64,000 nucleotides of DNA from Comamonas sp. KCTC 72670 (lineage in GTDB: Bacteria > Myxococcota > Myxococcia > Myxococcales > Myxococcaceae): positions 310,001-374,000 of the forward strand of contig BNCN01000009.1 in the NCBI GenBank assembly GCA_014656495.1, in the 5' to 3' direction. The stretch's first letter is position 1, and each line of letters begins with the position of its first letter. The translations under genes were made by a program, and so were the position numbers. Under the pieces are notes generated by a model. That model saw only the letters and a list, made by a program, of their open reading frames with translations. It made no database searches and was not told where the DNA came from. Positions 24,073 to 32,165 of this stretch are shown one piece after another.

Positions 24073-24683
24073 TGAAATCCTTTGCCCTCCTCGCATTCGG
24101 GTTGTGGGCGGGAGCGGCTTCCGCCGAGTCCCTGTTCGCGCACCGCCTCACGCTCCTCGATGGACGCGAGGGCACCTTCGCGCAGCAGGCCGGTGACGGC
24201 GTCCCGGAGCCGGGCTCGCGGGGGCTGCGGCGCGGCAGCGCGCACATGGAGTTCTGGACCAGCGACATCCAGGTCGCCAACATGGGTGTGAAGATTGGCG
24301 GCGGCCCCGTCTACCTGACGCTGATGGCGGGCCTGGAGCCCGGCCGCGACGCGCGCTTCAACTTCGCGGTGGGCGTGGGGGGACACATGACGCTCTCCCG
24401 CAGGCTCTGGCTGGACCTGGACCTCACCGGCGGCGCGGTGCAGCCGGTGCGCAACCCGCTGGAGGGCGACGGCGGCAACGTGCTGGGGCAGGCCCGGTTG
24501 ATGGTGGGCTTCCAGGTGCTGCCGCGCCTGGCCGTGTTCGCCGGGCCCACGTACAACGCGTGGTTCTCGTGGGGCGAGTCGGACTTCGACAGCATCACCC
24601 GGATGCCCATCAGCGAAAGCAACCCGGAGCCGGATCAACGCCTCCAACACTGGCCGGGCCTCCAGGTGGGAATCCAGATTTGA
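24072..24683 (+). CDS. Exported beta-barrel-like protein of the sigma operon
   Basis: A 203-residue exported protein with signal MKSFALLAFGLWAGAASAES. The mature part alternates hydrophobic and polar residues in short strands (VYLTLMAGLEPGRDARFNF; GGHMTLSRRLWLDLDLTGG; LMVGFQVLPRLAVFAGPTYN), suggesting an outer-membrane barrel of about eight strands. ATG 24072 shares one base with the upstream stop (TGATG), making it the third member of a sigma / anti-sigma / envelope-protein operon. It may be the signal source or target of the sigma pathway. The family is not recognised. Confidence 0.7.
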   Translation: MKSFALLAFGLWAGAASAESLFAHRLTLLDGREGTFAQQAGDGVPEPGSRGLRRGSAHMEFWTSDIQVANMGVKIGGGPVYLTLMAGLEPGRDARFNFAVGVGGHMTLSRRLWLDLDLTGGAVQPVRNPLEGDGGNVLGQARLMVGFQVLPRLAVFAGPTYNAWFSWGESDFDSITRMPISESNPEPDQRLQHWPGLQVGIQI

Positions 24684-24704
24684 TTCCCACCCGGGTGGGG
24701 TGAC

Positions 24705-25199
24705 TCAGTTCTCCACCTTGCTGGCGCGCAGGACGGTGGCCGCGCCGGCGGGCCCCGCGTTGGGCCGCGTCTCCAGGGTGCCCTGGACCTTGAGCCCCGT
24801 GCCGTCCAGCGTCTTGCGGATCAACGACTCCGTCTTCTCGTCCGAGCCCTCCGTCACCGCGGACAGCTCCAGCTCGTGCACGGGGATGGGCTCCGCGTCC
24901 GGCTTGTCCGCCGGGAAGGCGTTGTACGTGGGGCAGGGCGGAGCGAAGCAGCGCACGCCGCTGTCCTTGACGATGTAGGAAGTGCTCTCACCCTGCTTGG
25001 GCTGGGAACCGTTGGTGGGGGCGTTCATGGTGGGCGTTCCGTTCTCACTGTCCCGGGGCGCGGCGTTGCCGGCCGGCTCCGAGGAAGGGGTTCCATTCTC
25101 GCTCGCCAGCGGCGGGGCGGACGAGGCGCCGGGCGGCTTGCTGCACCCGGACGCGAGGCCAAGGATAAGAGCGGCGAGCAGCAGCGGGCGGCTGTTCAT
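24705..25199 (-). CDS. Lipoprotein with N-terminal Ser/Gly/Pro linker (DUF6748-like)
   Basis: A 164-residue lipoprotein with signal MNSRPLLLAALILGLASGC, lipobox ASGC and lipidated Cys19. A low-complexity linker (20-72) contains the near-repeat SENGTP twice. It is followed by a small domain starting SYIVKDSGVRCFAPPCPTYN, a YxVxDxxxRCxxPxCPxY pattern I associate with the DUF6748 family, then LELSAVTEGSDEKT and LKVQGTLETRP. Two Cys in that block probably form a disulfide. It is convergent with the sigma operon (20-base gap). Function unknown. Confidence 0.7.
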   Translation of the reverse strand: MNSRPLLLAALILGLASGCSKPPGASSAPPLASENGTPSSEPAGNAAPRDSENGTPTMNAPTNGSQPKQGESTSYIVKDSGVRCFAPPCPTYNAFPADKPDAEPIPVHELELSAVTEGSDEKTESLIRKTLDGTGLKVQGTLETRPNAGPAGAATVLRASKVEN

Positions 25200-25336
25200 G
25201 ACGGGCTCCGTGGAAAAGAGGCGCCAGTGTGCTCCGGCTCGCCTCCGGGGGCCAGCCCGTCGCCTGGATTGGTGACTGGCGGTCAGTTGCAGGTGGCGGG
25301 TCGAGGTGCCCCGCCTCCCACAGTGTTGTTCCGGCG

Positions 25337-25369
25337 CTGCACTCCGCGCGTTGACGGAGCGGAGTGCAG
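25337..25369. promoter_or_regulatory. 11-bp inverted repeat upstream of dnaN
   Basis: A perfect inverted repeat CTGCACTCCGC / GCGGAGTGCAG around an 11-base loop, 60 bases before the dnaN start and 138 bases before the divergent lipoprotein start. It may be an operator or leader hairpin. There is no T-run to suggest termination. Confidence 0.4.
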
Positions 25370-25429
25370 GGGCTACATCCGGCCTGCATGATCGGCCTCC
25401 AGGGCCGTGACCTGTAAGGACGCCCTCCG

Positions 25430-26536
25430 ATGGAATTCCGCATCGCCGCCGACGAGCTGAAGAAGGCCCTCTACCGCGCCCAGGGCATCGTGGAGCGCAA
25501 GACGACGATGCCCATCCTGGCGAACGTGCTCGTCACCGCGAACAAGGGCGGCATCACCGTCACCGCGTTCGACCTGGACATCGGCATCGTGTCCGAGCAC
25601 CCGGCCGAGGTCATCAAGACGGGCGCCGTCACGCTGAGCGCCAAGTACGTCTTCGACATCGTCCAGAACCTGCCGGACGCCCAGGTCACGCTGAAGAAGC
25701 TGGCCAACAACTACGTGGACATCTCCAGCGGCTCGGCCCACTTCAAGATCGTGGGCATGGCGGCCGAGGAGTACCCCAAGCTGCCGAAGGAAGAGAACGC
25801 GCCCCTGGTGCAGGTGGGGGGCAACACGCTGCTGGAGATGATCAAGAAGACGCAGTTCGCCATCTCCAGCGACGAGACGCGCTACATCCTCAACGGCGTC
25901 TTCTTCGAGCCCCAGGCCACCGGCAAGGTCCGCATGGTGGCGACCGACGGCCACCGCCTGGCCCTGGTGGAGCGCGAGCTGCCGGGGGACTTCAAGCTCA
26001 AGAGCGGCGTCATCATCCCCCGCAAGGGCCTGATGGAGCTCAAGCGCCTGCTGGACGAGGCGCCCGACGCGGAGTGCCACCTGGGCTTCGCGGAGAACTC
26101 GGCGCTGTTCAAGAAGCCGGGCCTCACCATGGTGATGCGGCTCATCGACGGCCAGTTCCCCGAGTACCAGCGCGTCATCCCCAAGGAAGGGGAGAAGGTC
26201 GTCCTGGTGCCCAAGGTGCGCCTGCTGGAGAGCCTCAAGCGCATCGCCCTGCTGTCCGCGGACAAGAGCAACGCGGTGCGCATCGGGCTGGAGACGAACC
26301 AGCTCATCATCACCGCCAGCAACCCGGACCTGGGCGAGGCCAAGGACGTGCTGGACCTGGCCTACCAGGGCAACAGCGTCGTCATCGGCTTCAACGCGCG
26401 CTACCTCATGGACGTGCTCGCCGTCACGGAGACGGACGAGGTGTCCTTCGAGCTGGGTGACGAGCACAGCCCGGGCGTCCTGCACGCCCCCGGCGACCGC
26501 AGCTTCACCGCCGTGGTCATGCCCATGCGGGTGTGA
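25430..26536 (+). CDS. dnaN: DNA polymerase III beta subunit (sliding clamp)
   Basis: A 368-residue sliding clamp that forms a dimeric ring on DNA and tethers polymerase III. The N-terminus MEFRIAADELKKALYRAQG with TTMPILANVLVTA is the clamp signature. The three clamp domains are seen in order, with FAISSDETRYILNGVFFEP and GHRLALVERELPG in domain 2 and the C-terminal peptide-binding edge YLMDVLAVTETDEV ... AVVMPMRV. Full family length. dnaA is not adjacent; recF and gyrB follow at about 9 and 28 kb on the same strand. TAAGGA lies ten bases before the ATG. Confidence 0.97.
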   Translation: MEFRIAADELKKALYRAQGIVERKTTMPILANVLVTANKGGITVTAFDLDIGIVSEHPAEVIKTGAVTLSAKYVFDIVQNLPDAQVTLKKLANNYVDISSGSAHFKIVGMAAEEYPKLPKEENAPLVQVGGNTLLEMIKKTQFAISSDETRYILNGVFFEPQATGKVRMVATDGHRLALVERELPGDFKLKSGVIIPRKGLMELKRLLDEAPDAECHLGFAENSALFKKPGLTMVMRLIDGQFPEYQRVIPKEGEKVVLVPKVRLLESLKRIALLSADKSNAVRIGLETNQLIITASNPDLGEAKDVLDLAYQGNSVVIGFNARYLMDVLAVTETDEVSFELGDEHSPGVLHAPGDRSFTAVVMPMRV

Positions 26537-26569
26537 GCGACGCGGCCTTCCGTTCACTCGTGAGGCGAT

Positions 26570-26587
26570 AGGCCCCCTGGGGGGCCT
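26570..26587 (+). terminator. GC-rich palindrome after dnaN
   Basis: AGGCCCCCTGGGGGGCCT, 33 bases past the dnaN stop, can form a stem of about seven GC-rich pairs. There is no T-tract, so rho-independent termination is only possible. Confidence 0.35.
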
Positions 26588-26620
26588 GACACGGGGCCGG
26601 TGTCTTCCTATCGTGGCGGC

Positions 26621-28060
26621 ATGGCCACGCACCCGGACACCCTGCGCGCGAGGTTGGAGGACCGCGCGGACCTCCTGGAGGCCACGCGTCTGCGCTACCG
26701 CGCGCTGCGCGGGATGCTGACGGCCTTCTTCTGGAAGGACCGGGTGCGGGCGCAGTACGAGCTGCTGCTGGAGGTGGCGCGCGCGCAGCCGGAGGTGGAC
26801 GCCACCCTGGCCGCGCTGAAGCGCCGCGCCGCCGCGGAGGGCTGGCCGGAGCAGTCAGCGCCCCTGAAGCTGATGCGCGAGGTGGAGCGCCTGCGCGAGG
26901 CCGTGGAACACGCGGCCTTCAAGCGGCTGCCCGTGGAGGCGCGGCCCGCGACGCTGGGCGAGGCGCTGCTGAAGCTGGAAGAGACGGTGCTGGAGGCGGG
27001 GCCGCTCCTGGGGCGGCACACCTGGGCGCGGGCGGTGGAACTGCTGCCGCGCAACCTGCCGGAGCTGCGCGCCGCGTGCGCCGCCGCGGAGGTGTTCGAG
27101 CAGGTGTTCAAGCGGCCCGCGCCGGAGGGGCAGTTTCCCTTCACGGTCGAGGAGGCGGAGGCGCTCCAGCGCGCGCTGCCCCTGGCGGAGGCCGCGCTGG
27201 CCGCGCTGTGGCAGCGGCTGGAGCACTTCGATACGCGGGGGCAGGTGAAGCGGTTCCTGGAGGCGCGGGTGTCGCGTGCGCCTCAGCGGGTGCCTCGCAG
27301 CGGGCCGGAGCTGCTGCTGCACGCCGCGTTCTGGCGCGGCGTGGCCTGGGCGCGGCTGCGAGCCTTGCTGGAAGCACGGTTGGATCCGGTGGTGCCGCTC
27401 GATGCCGAGGTGCCGGCGCTGCTGGTGTGGCTGGCGGCGCGTGAGGCGCGGTTGGGGCGGGCTGTTGTTTCCGGTGAGGTCGCGCGGCCGGGGGGCGCGG
27501 TGCAGGCGCAAGGCTCTGGCAATGGCGCCTCGTCTGGCGGGGTCGCTCCGTTTGATGCCTCCTTCGCGCCGGGGGCCGTGCAGGGCCTGGCGGGGGGCGA
27601 GGCTCGGCACGGAGGTGGCTCGGCGCATTCGAGCTTCGCGGACCCCGCGGCAACGGGGCGGCTTCTGGGCGTGGATGTCGATGCGTCCGGAGACGTGCGG
27701 CTGCCGGCGTGTGAGGCGTTTGGCGAGGGCCGCGCGGGGTTGTTCGAATTGGCCGCGCGGCTCGCGGTGCTGTCGCGTGAGCGTCCCGTGGGGGCTTGGG
27801 ACGAAGAGACCGCGTGGGCGCGGTTGTGGAATGCGGCGCGGCGGGCGCGCGATGAGCAGGGCCCCGACGTGGAGCGGCTGCGAGACGCGCTGCGACTGTT
27901 CATCCTGCTGCGCGGTCAGGGACAGACGCCCGCGCGCCTGTTCTCACCCGAGCGTGTGCAGGTGCCCACGGCGGACGCCGATGCCGACGCGGGGTTGGAT
28001 GGAATGGACCTGCCCTCGCTGGTGCACGCGGCCCGCGCTGCGGCGTGGCGCGGGCGATAG
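26621..28060 (+). CDS. Lineage-specific helical protein of unknown function
   Basis: A 479-residue soluble protein that I do not recognise. The N-terminal ~270 residues are Ala/Leu/Arg-rich helices (LRARLEDRADLLEATRLRYRA; YELLLEVARAQPEVDATLAA). A Gly/Ser-rich low-complexity linker follows (about 295-345), then a C-terminal domain containing LGVDVDASGDVRLPAC and LRLFILLRGQGQTPARLF. GC and codon use match the neighbours. ATG 26621 is chosen; a GTG at 26600 is possible. It follows dnaN by 84 bases beyond a GC-rich palindrome. The linker suggests a two-domain architecture. Direct repeats begin at its stop codon. Confidence 0.6.
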   Translation: MATHPDTLRARLEDRADLLEATRLRYRALRGMLTAFFWKDRVRAQYELLLEVARAQPEVDATLAALKRRAAAEGWPEQSAPLKLMREVERLREAVEHAAFKRLPVEARPATLGEALLKLEETVLEAGPLLGRHTWARAVELLPRNLPELRAACAAAEVFEQVFKRPAPEGQFPFTVEEAEALQRALPLAEAALAALWQRLEHFDTRGQVKRFLEARVSRAPQRVPRSGPELLLHAAFWRGVAWARLRALLEARLDPVVPLDAEVPALLVWLAAREARLGRAVVSGEVARPGGAVQAQGSGNGASSGGVAPFDASFAPGAVQGLAGGEARHGGGSAHSSFADPAATGRLLGVDVDASGDVRLPACEAFGEGRAGLFELAARLAVLSRERPVGAWDEETAWARLWNAARRARDEQGPDVERLRDALRLFILLRGQGQTPARLFSPERVQVPTADADADAGLDGMDLPSLVHAARAAAWRGR

Positions 28061-28150
28061 CGACATTCGCGGTGGGTGTCACGTGAGGAGTCGAGTGCTG
28101 GAGAGGCGCAGCCTCACGCGGTGTTGACGCTCGCGGGTGCTGTCGGAGAT

Positions 28151-28298
28151 GTGCATCACCCACCTGTCTTGTCGTGGGCGGTAGCGACGTTCGCGCGGTC
28201 CGTCACGTGCGTCATGGGAACGTCGAGAGGTGCATCACCCACGTGGCTTGTCGTGGGCGATAGCGACGTTCGCCCAGGCCGTCACGTGAGTCGTGAGG
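28151..28298. repeat. 79-bp tandem direct repeat (two copies plus a partial third)
   Basis: Copy 1 (28151-28229) and copy 2 (28230-~28298) share GTGCATCACCCAC, CTTGTCGTGGGCG, TAGCGACGTTCGC and GTCACGTG at exactly 79-base spacing. A partial third copy starts at 28058 (TAGCGACATTCGC ... GTCACGTGAG), where its TAG is the stop codon of the upstream gene. No reading frame is conserved through the copies. Confidence 0.7.
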
Positions 28299-28348
28299 CT
28301 GCCGCGCCGGTGTGGCGCGCGGCATGCGTCGCGCGCGTCAGCGGTACG

Positions 28349-29623
28349 TCACGTCGGGAGCGTGACCACGCGTCCGGTCGGTGCCTCGAAGGTGGGCAGC
28401 AGCCGCGAGGCGAGGCCCGCGAGCAGCGCATCCTCGGTCAGCGCCACGGCCACGTCGGGAACGCCCAGCTTCTTCGACGCGGTCCGCCGCAGCGAATAGA
28501 AGGCCCAGCTCGACGCCAGCGCAGCCACCGCGCCGAGCGCAGCCACCGCGAGCCTGCGCCCCCGCCGGCGCTCCGGCGTCACGCTGGCCGCCGCCAACGC
28601 ACCTGACAGCATCCGGCCCGTCAGCGGCACGACGGTGACGCGCGAAGGCGTCATCGGCAGCTTGTCGCCGATGAGCTCACCCACCGCGAGCAGCCCCAGC
28701 ACGCGAGGCGCCCACGGATGCGCCATGAACCGTGCGAGCCGATCCTCGCTGTTGGGTTGTGTCCTCGCCAGCCACCGGCTCGCGAGCGTCGGCGCGCTCA
28801 TGCTCCGCATTCCCGCCAGGATGCCCATCCCCAGGGCCGTCCATCCGTGTCCTCGCGTCATGGCCTCTATCTCCTCCTCCAATTGGGTTTCACGGCGTCC
28901 GTGCGCCCGCTGCGCGTAGAACTGCACCGGGGCTGTCTTCACCTCGTGGCCGGAGTGCTCCAACTGGCCGCTGCTCGCGTGCTGGCCCACGAGCTCCGGG
29001 TGCTTCAACACCAGCTCACGCAGCCGCACGTGGGTCAGCCGGTGCCACGCGCGCTGGTAGCGCGGCGCGACCATCGCGAAGCCCAGCCGGCTCCACCAGT
29101 TGGGGAACTGGCCGGGGCGCCAGGCCGCCTCGATGTGGAAGCTCACCGCGCCGCTCTGGTGGTCCTTGCGGAGCAGGAACCACTCCCGCCCGGCCTCGAT
29201 GTGGCCATGCAGCGTTTCGAAGCTGAAGCCGTAGACGCTGCACGTCTCCCCGTGCTCCTCGCGCGTGCCACCCACCCGCACGCCGCACAGGTAGCGCAGT
29301 TGCTGCCCCAGGGAGCGCAGCTCCAGCAGCACGGTGCGGCCCTGCAGGGGCTCCTGCGCGGAGAAGTGCCACGCGACGATGCGCGGGTCGGAGAAGTCGA
29401 AGGTCTCCAGCACCTGCTGGGCGCGCTCGAAGAGGCTGCCTGGGACGGGCTGTCCCGGCGCCTCGTGGCCGAGGACGCTCTCCGAGCGGACCTGGTTCCA
29501 GCCCGCCTCCAGCGTCATCTCGCCGGAGACCTCCGGGAAGTTGCGCTCCAGCGTGCGGGCCTTCGCCAGCCGGGGCACCATTTCGGCTTCCGTCCAGCCG
29601 GAGAACCAGCGCCACTCAATCAT
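28349..29623 (-). CDS. DUF1990-DUF4126 fusion protein
   Basis: A 424-residue protein joining two domains. Residues ~1-215 are DUF1990-like (START/Bet v1-type fold), with YLCGVRVGGTREEHGE, FSFETLHGHIEAGREWFLL and VSFHIEAAWRPGQFP. Residues ~285-420 are DUF4126-like, with GWTALGMGILAGMRSMSAP, LLAVGELIGDKLPMTPSR and GRMLSGALAAASV, and have three to four membrane helices. The two families usually occur as separate proteins. ATG 29623 has GGGAG ten bases upstream; a TTG at 29632 overlapping the previous stop is the alternative. It is co-transcribed with a second DUF1990 gene. Lipid-type ligand binding at the membrane is a guess. Confidence 0.75.
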   Translation of the reverse strand: MIEWRWFSGWTEAEMVPRLAKARTLERNFPEVSGEMTLEAGWNQVRSESVLGHEAPGQPVPGSLFERAQQVLETFDFSDPRIVAWHFSAQEPLQGRTVLLELRSLGQQLRYLCGVRVGGTREEHGETCSVYGFSFETLHGHIEAGREWFLLRKDHQSGAVSFHIEAAWRPGQFPNWWSRLGFAMVAPRYQRAWHRLTHVRLRELVLKHPELVGQHASSGQLEHSGHEVKTAPVQFYAQRAHGRRETQLEEEIEAMTRGHGWTALGMGILAGMRSMSAPTLASRWLARTQPNSEDRLARFMAHPWAPRVLGLLAVGELIGDKLPMTPSRVTVVPLTGRMLSGALAAASVTPERRRGRRLAVAALGAVAALASSWAFYSLRRTASKKLGVPDVAVALTEDALLAGLASRLLPTFEAPTGRVVTLPT

Positions 29624-29628
29624 TGTCT

Positions 29629-30252
29629 TCAATCTCCCTGCGCCAAGAAGGTGGGCCCGTGCGCGGTGTCGCCGCCGGGGGGCTCGTCCTCCAGCTCCGT
29701 CGTCTGCGCGTGGATGGCGCCCACCACCCCGTCGCCGGCCGTGAGCGCGGCGCGCAGCACGAACTCGGTCCAGGTGTTGGTCTGCATCGGGTCTCCCGCG
29801 GTGACGAAGCCGAGGTAGTGGAACGTGGAGCCGGAGCGCGCCCGGCTTCGGATGTGGAAGATGACATCCCCGCGCAGGTTCCGGTAAGCGCCGAAGGTGA
29901 TGCGGCCCGCTTCGGGGTGCCCGTGCAGCGTGCCGAGCGTGAAGCTCTGTTCATCCAGGTGGATGACCCGCACGCCGAAGGTGCCGGCTCCCTGAATCTT
30001 CACGGTCAGCTCGTCATCGAGCTGCAGGGGGGCGCCCGGAGACACCGGGCGGCGGAACTTGAACTGACAGATGTCCGACGGAGCGAACTCGGGGAAGCGT
30101 TGGGCCACCCAGTGGATGAGCTCGGAGGGGGAGGCCTGGCTGTTTCGGATGACGGCCCAATAGTCGCGTTGGAGCAGGGGACCCGCGCCCTCTTCGGGGA
30201 GCTGAAGCTCGCCTGCATGCTCGGCGTCTGTGTGCATGAATCCGCTCGCCAT
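29629..30252 (-). CDS. DUF1990 family protein
   Basis: A 207-residue soluble protein whose core aligns by eye with the N-terminal half of the downstream fusion protein: CQFKFRRPVSPGAPL, SFTLGTLHGHPEAGRITF, then VIFHIRSRARSGSTFHY. The THG-H-EAG-block and the FHI strand are shared. The family is thought to have a START-like ligand pocket; no enzyme motif is visible. The stop lies next to or overlaps the downstream start, so the two genes are coupled. Tandem arrangement of a stand-alone and a membrane-fused copy suggests related but separate roles. Confidence 0.75.
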   Translation of the reverse strand: MASGFMHTDAEHAGELQLPEEGAGPLLQRDYWAVIRNSQASPSELIHWVAQRFPEFAPSDICQFKFRRPVSPGAPLQLDDELTVKIQGAGTFGVRVIHLDEQSFTLGTLHGHPEAGRITFGAYRNLRGDVIFHIRSRARSGSTFHYLGFVTAGDPMQTNTWTEFVLRAALTAGDGVVGAIHAQTTELEDEPPGGDTAHGPTFLAQGD

Positions 30253-30369
30253 CTCGCCCTTTCCCTCCGTCGGTCACACCATGATGGGGACCTCGACCCC
30301 GGGCTGCATGACGCGCGCGGGGAAGTCCGAGGGAGGTGGCGGGCTTGCCTGCCCGCCCAGGGAGGGGAC

Positions 30370-30669
30370 ATGGAGACGGACGTCAACCCGGCGAGCAGGC
30401 TCTCGGAGCGGGACTATGACTATCAGGACGCGCCCCCGGTGGTGCGCGGGGAGCACGCCGAGGCTTCCTTCACGCGCTTGATAGAGCAGCAGGCCGCGAA
30501 GGTGCCATCGCACGTGTTCCTGGTGGCGAGCCTCACCGCGATGGCCGTGTCGTTCGCGTGCGAAGTCACGGGCCACTCGCGGCCGAGCCGCTTCATCGGC
30601 CAGTGGGTGTCACCGCTGCTGGTGATGGGCGTGTACAACAAGCTGGTGAAGATTTTCGGGCAGCGATAA
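30370..30669 (+). CDS. Small two-helix membrane protein
   Basis: A 99-residue protein with a polar, Asp/Glu/Arg-rich N-terminus (residues 1-45; SRLSERDYDYQDAPPV) followed by two hydrophobic stretches (about 52-70 VFLVASLTAMAVSFACEV and 78-94 IGQWVSPLLVMGVYNKL). GGAGG lies just before ATG 30370. Divergent from the DUF1990 pair. No family is recognised. Length, codon use and ribosome site support a real gene. Confidence 0.65.
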   Translation: METDVNPASRLSERDYDYQDAPPVVRGEHAEASFTRLIEQQAAKVPSHVFLVASLTAMAVSFACEVTGHSRPSRFIGQWVSPLLVMGVYNKLVKIFGQR

Positions 30670-30748
30670 AGCGCGGGCCTGGGGGCGCGGTTGGGATGGA
30701 CGCGCATTCCCATTAAACATGGGCGATGCACGCTAGCGTGTGCCGCCT

Positions 30749-31408
30749 ATGTGGCGCACCTGGGCCGTTTGTCTCCTGCTGCTCGCCGTGCCGTGGCTGG
30801 GGTGTGCCTCTGTCCAGGAGGTTCACGATAGGCCGTCATGGAACGAATGTGATGTTCCTGGTGACGACGTTTGCGTCAGTCTCCTTTGCAGGGGAGCCCT
30901 GTGTGGCTTCTATCGCTGCGATGAGCCGCCCGTTGACGTGGAACTGGCGCGCTTTCCTCCTGCGCGTCCTCCTGCGGCAGCGGCGACTCCAGGGCGAGGT
31001 CCTCGGCGCAACTGGGGTACTGGGCAGTCGCTTCCCAGTGGCGCGGTCATGGTCTTCCCCAACTGGAGCGGCGCGCCCCAGCAGGTCATCCCTCCCTCAC
31101 ATCGGCTCACGCCAGGACGTTGGGAGAAGCACCACATCTTTCCCCAGGCGGAGGACCTCGCCCGATGGTTCGAAGGGCGTGGCGTGAAGATCCATGACTA
31201 CACGATGCCCATTCCTCGCGAGGTGCACCGAAGAATTCACGGGCCTGGCGGCAATGGGGGCGCATGGAACAACGCGTGGCGCGAATTCAGGGACCGGAAG
31301 CAGAACGCGAGACCCGAAGAGATTTTCAGATTCGCAGGGGAGCTCATCCACCGCTTCGAACTCATCGGCGGGCCCATTCAGCCCTACTATTCCCGTCCCG
31401 GAGCGTAA
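30749..31408 (+). CDS. SitA6-family polymorphic toxin lipoprotein (first cassette)
   Basis: A 219-residue lipoprotein (signal MWRTWAVCLLLLAVPWLGC, lipid Cys19) of the myxobacterial SitA6/TIGR02269-type family. Sit toxins are passed to neighbours by TraAB-mediated outer-membrane exchange and kill cells lacking the immunity protein. A Cys-rich segment (CDVPGDDVCVSLLC, LCGFYRC) is followed by a Pro-rich linker and a C-terminal toxin domain with KHHIFPQAEDLARW (His128/His129), HRRIHG (His160/His164) and GGAWNNAW, which looks like an HNH-type nuclease fold. An ATG start is preferred over GTG 30740. The immunity gene follows after 6 bases. Nuclease activity is inferred from the His pattern. Confidence 0.85.
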   Translation: MWRTWAVCLLLLAVPWLGCASVQEVHDRPSWNECDVPGDDVCVSLLCRGALCGFYRCDEPPVDVELARFPPARPPAAAATPGRGPRRNWGTGQSLPSGAVMVFPNWSGAPQQVIPPSHRLTPGRWEKHHIFPQAEDLARWFEGRGVKIHDYTMPIPREVHRRIHGPGGNGGAWNNAWREFRDRKQNARPEEIFRFAGELIHRFELIGGPIQPYYSRPGA

Positions 31409-31414
31409 GGACCC

Positions 31415-32137
31415 ATGACCCGATTCTTTTGGCTTCGCGAGGACGAAGCTGCGACGGCCGCCTTCAGTGGGACCTTCAATGCCGTGCACAAGTGGAGCCT
31501 GCCCGGCGTGAAGTGTTCCGACTGCGGCGCGACGTGGAGTTCATGGGGCTGTCACTATCCCTGCGTGGACCTGTCGCCGCTCCCGGAACGCGCGGAGTTC
31601 GAACGAGCGCGTCCTGAGCCATTTCCTGAGTTCGCGCGCCTCCGCGAACGGGTGCGCCCGCTTGCTCCCGCGAATGCGTTGCTGCCGCCGGGCGCTGCTT
31701 TCGGTCCTTTGGTGGGAACTGCTTCAGGTGAGTTCGGTCCATTCGCATGGCAAGGGACCTCGTTGTTGCTCGTGCGGAGCGAAGCGCTGCAGAGCCTGCG
31801 GACCGAGGGTGTTCGCGGACTGCTGGCCGCCCGGGCAGAACTCCGATTCCGCAAGAAGGATCCGCCAGAGTTGATGGACCTTCAATTGGAGCCGCGTGGC
31901 CTGTTTCATCGAGACTGCCTCCCTGCCGACGTGCCCCCGCCGTGCGAGGCTTGTGGGCGGCCGGCCTTCGACAGGCCGGAAGCGCCCGTACTCGACGCCG
32001 CCTCACTCCCGAGTGACGTAGACATCTTCCGACTCGCTGACTTCACGACGATGATTGTCGGCACGGAGCGGGTCGTGGACGCCGTGAAGCGCCTTGGGTT
32101 GCCAGGACTCTTGGCTCAGGAACTCCCGGTTCGCTGA
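31415..32137 (+). CDS. SitI6-family double-CXXCG immunity protein (first cassette)
   Basis: A 240-residue cytoplasmic protein with two CXXCG motifs, CSDCG (Cys34/Cys37) and CEACG (Cys177/Cys180), which together can bind one zinc. This is the hallmark of the Myxococcus double-CXXCG paralogous family, known as SitI6 immunity proteins. The C-terminal block SDVDIFRLADFTTMIVGTERV is shared with the second cassette in this window. It starts 6 bases after the toxin gene with AAGGA upstream. It should neutralise its cognate SitA6 toxin in the cytoplasm. Cross-protection against the second cassette is unlikely given their divergence, but untested. Confidence 0.85.
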   Translation: MTRFFWLREDEAATAAFSGTFNAVHKWSLPGVKCSDCGATWSSWGCHYPCVDLSPLPERAEFERARPEPFPEFARLRERVRPLAPANALLPPGAAFGPLVGTASGEFGPFAWQGTSLLLVRSEALQSLRTEGVRGLLAARAELRFRKKDPPELMDLQLEPRGLFHRDCLPADVPPPCEACGRPAFDRPEAPVLDAASLPSDVDIFRLADFTTMIVGTERVVDAVKRLGLPGLLAQELPVR

Positions 32138-32165
32138 GCCCCAGAGCCGGTGTCCGGGTGTCCAG

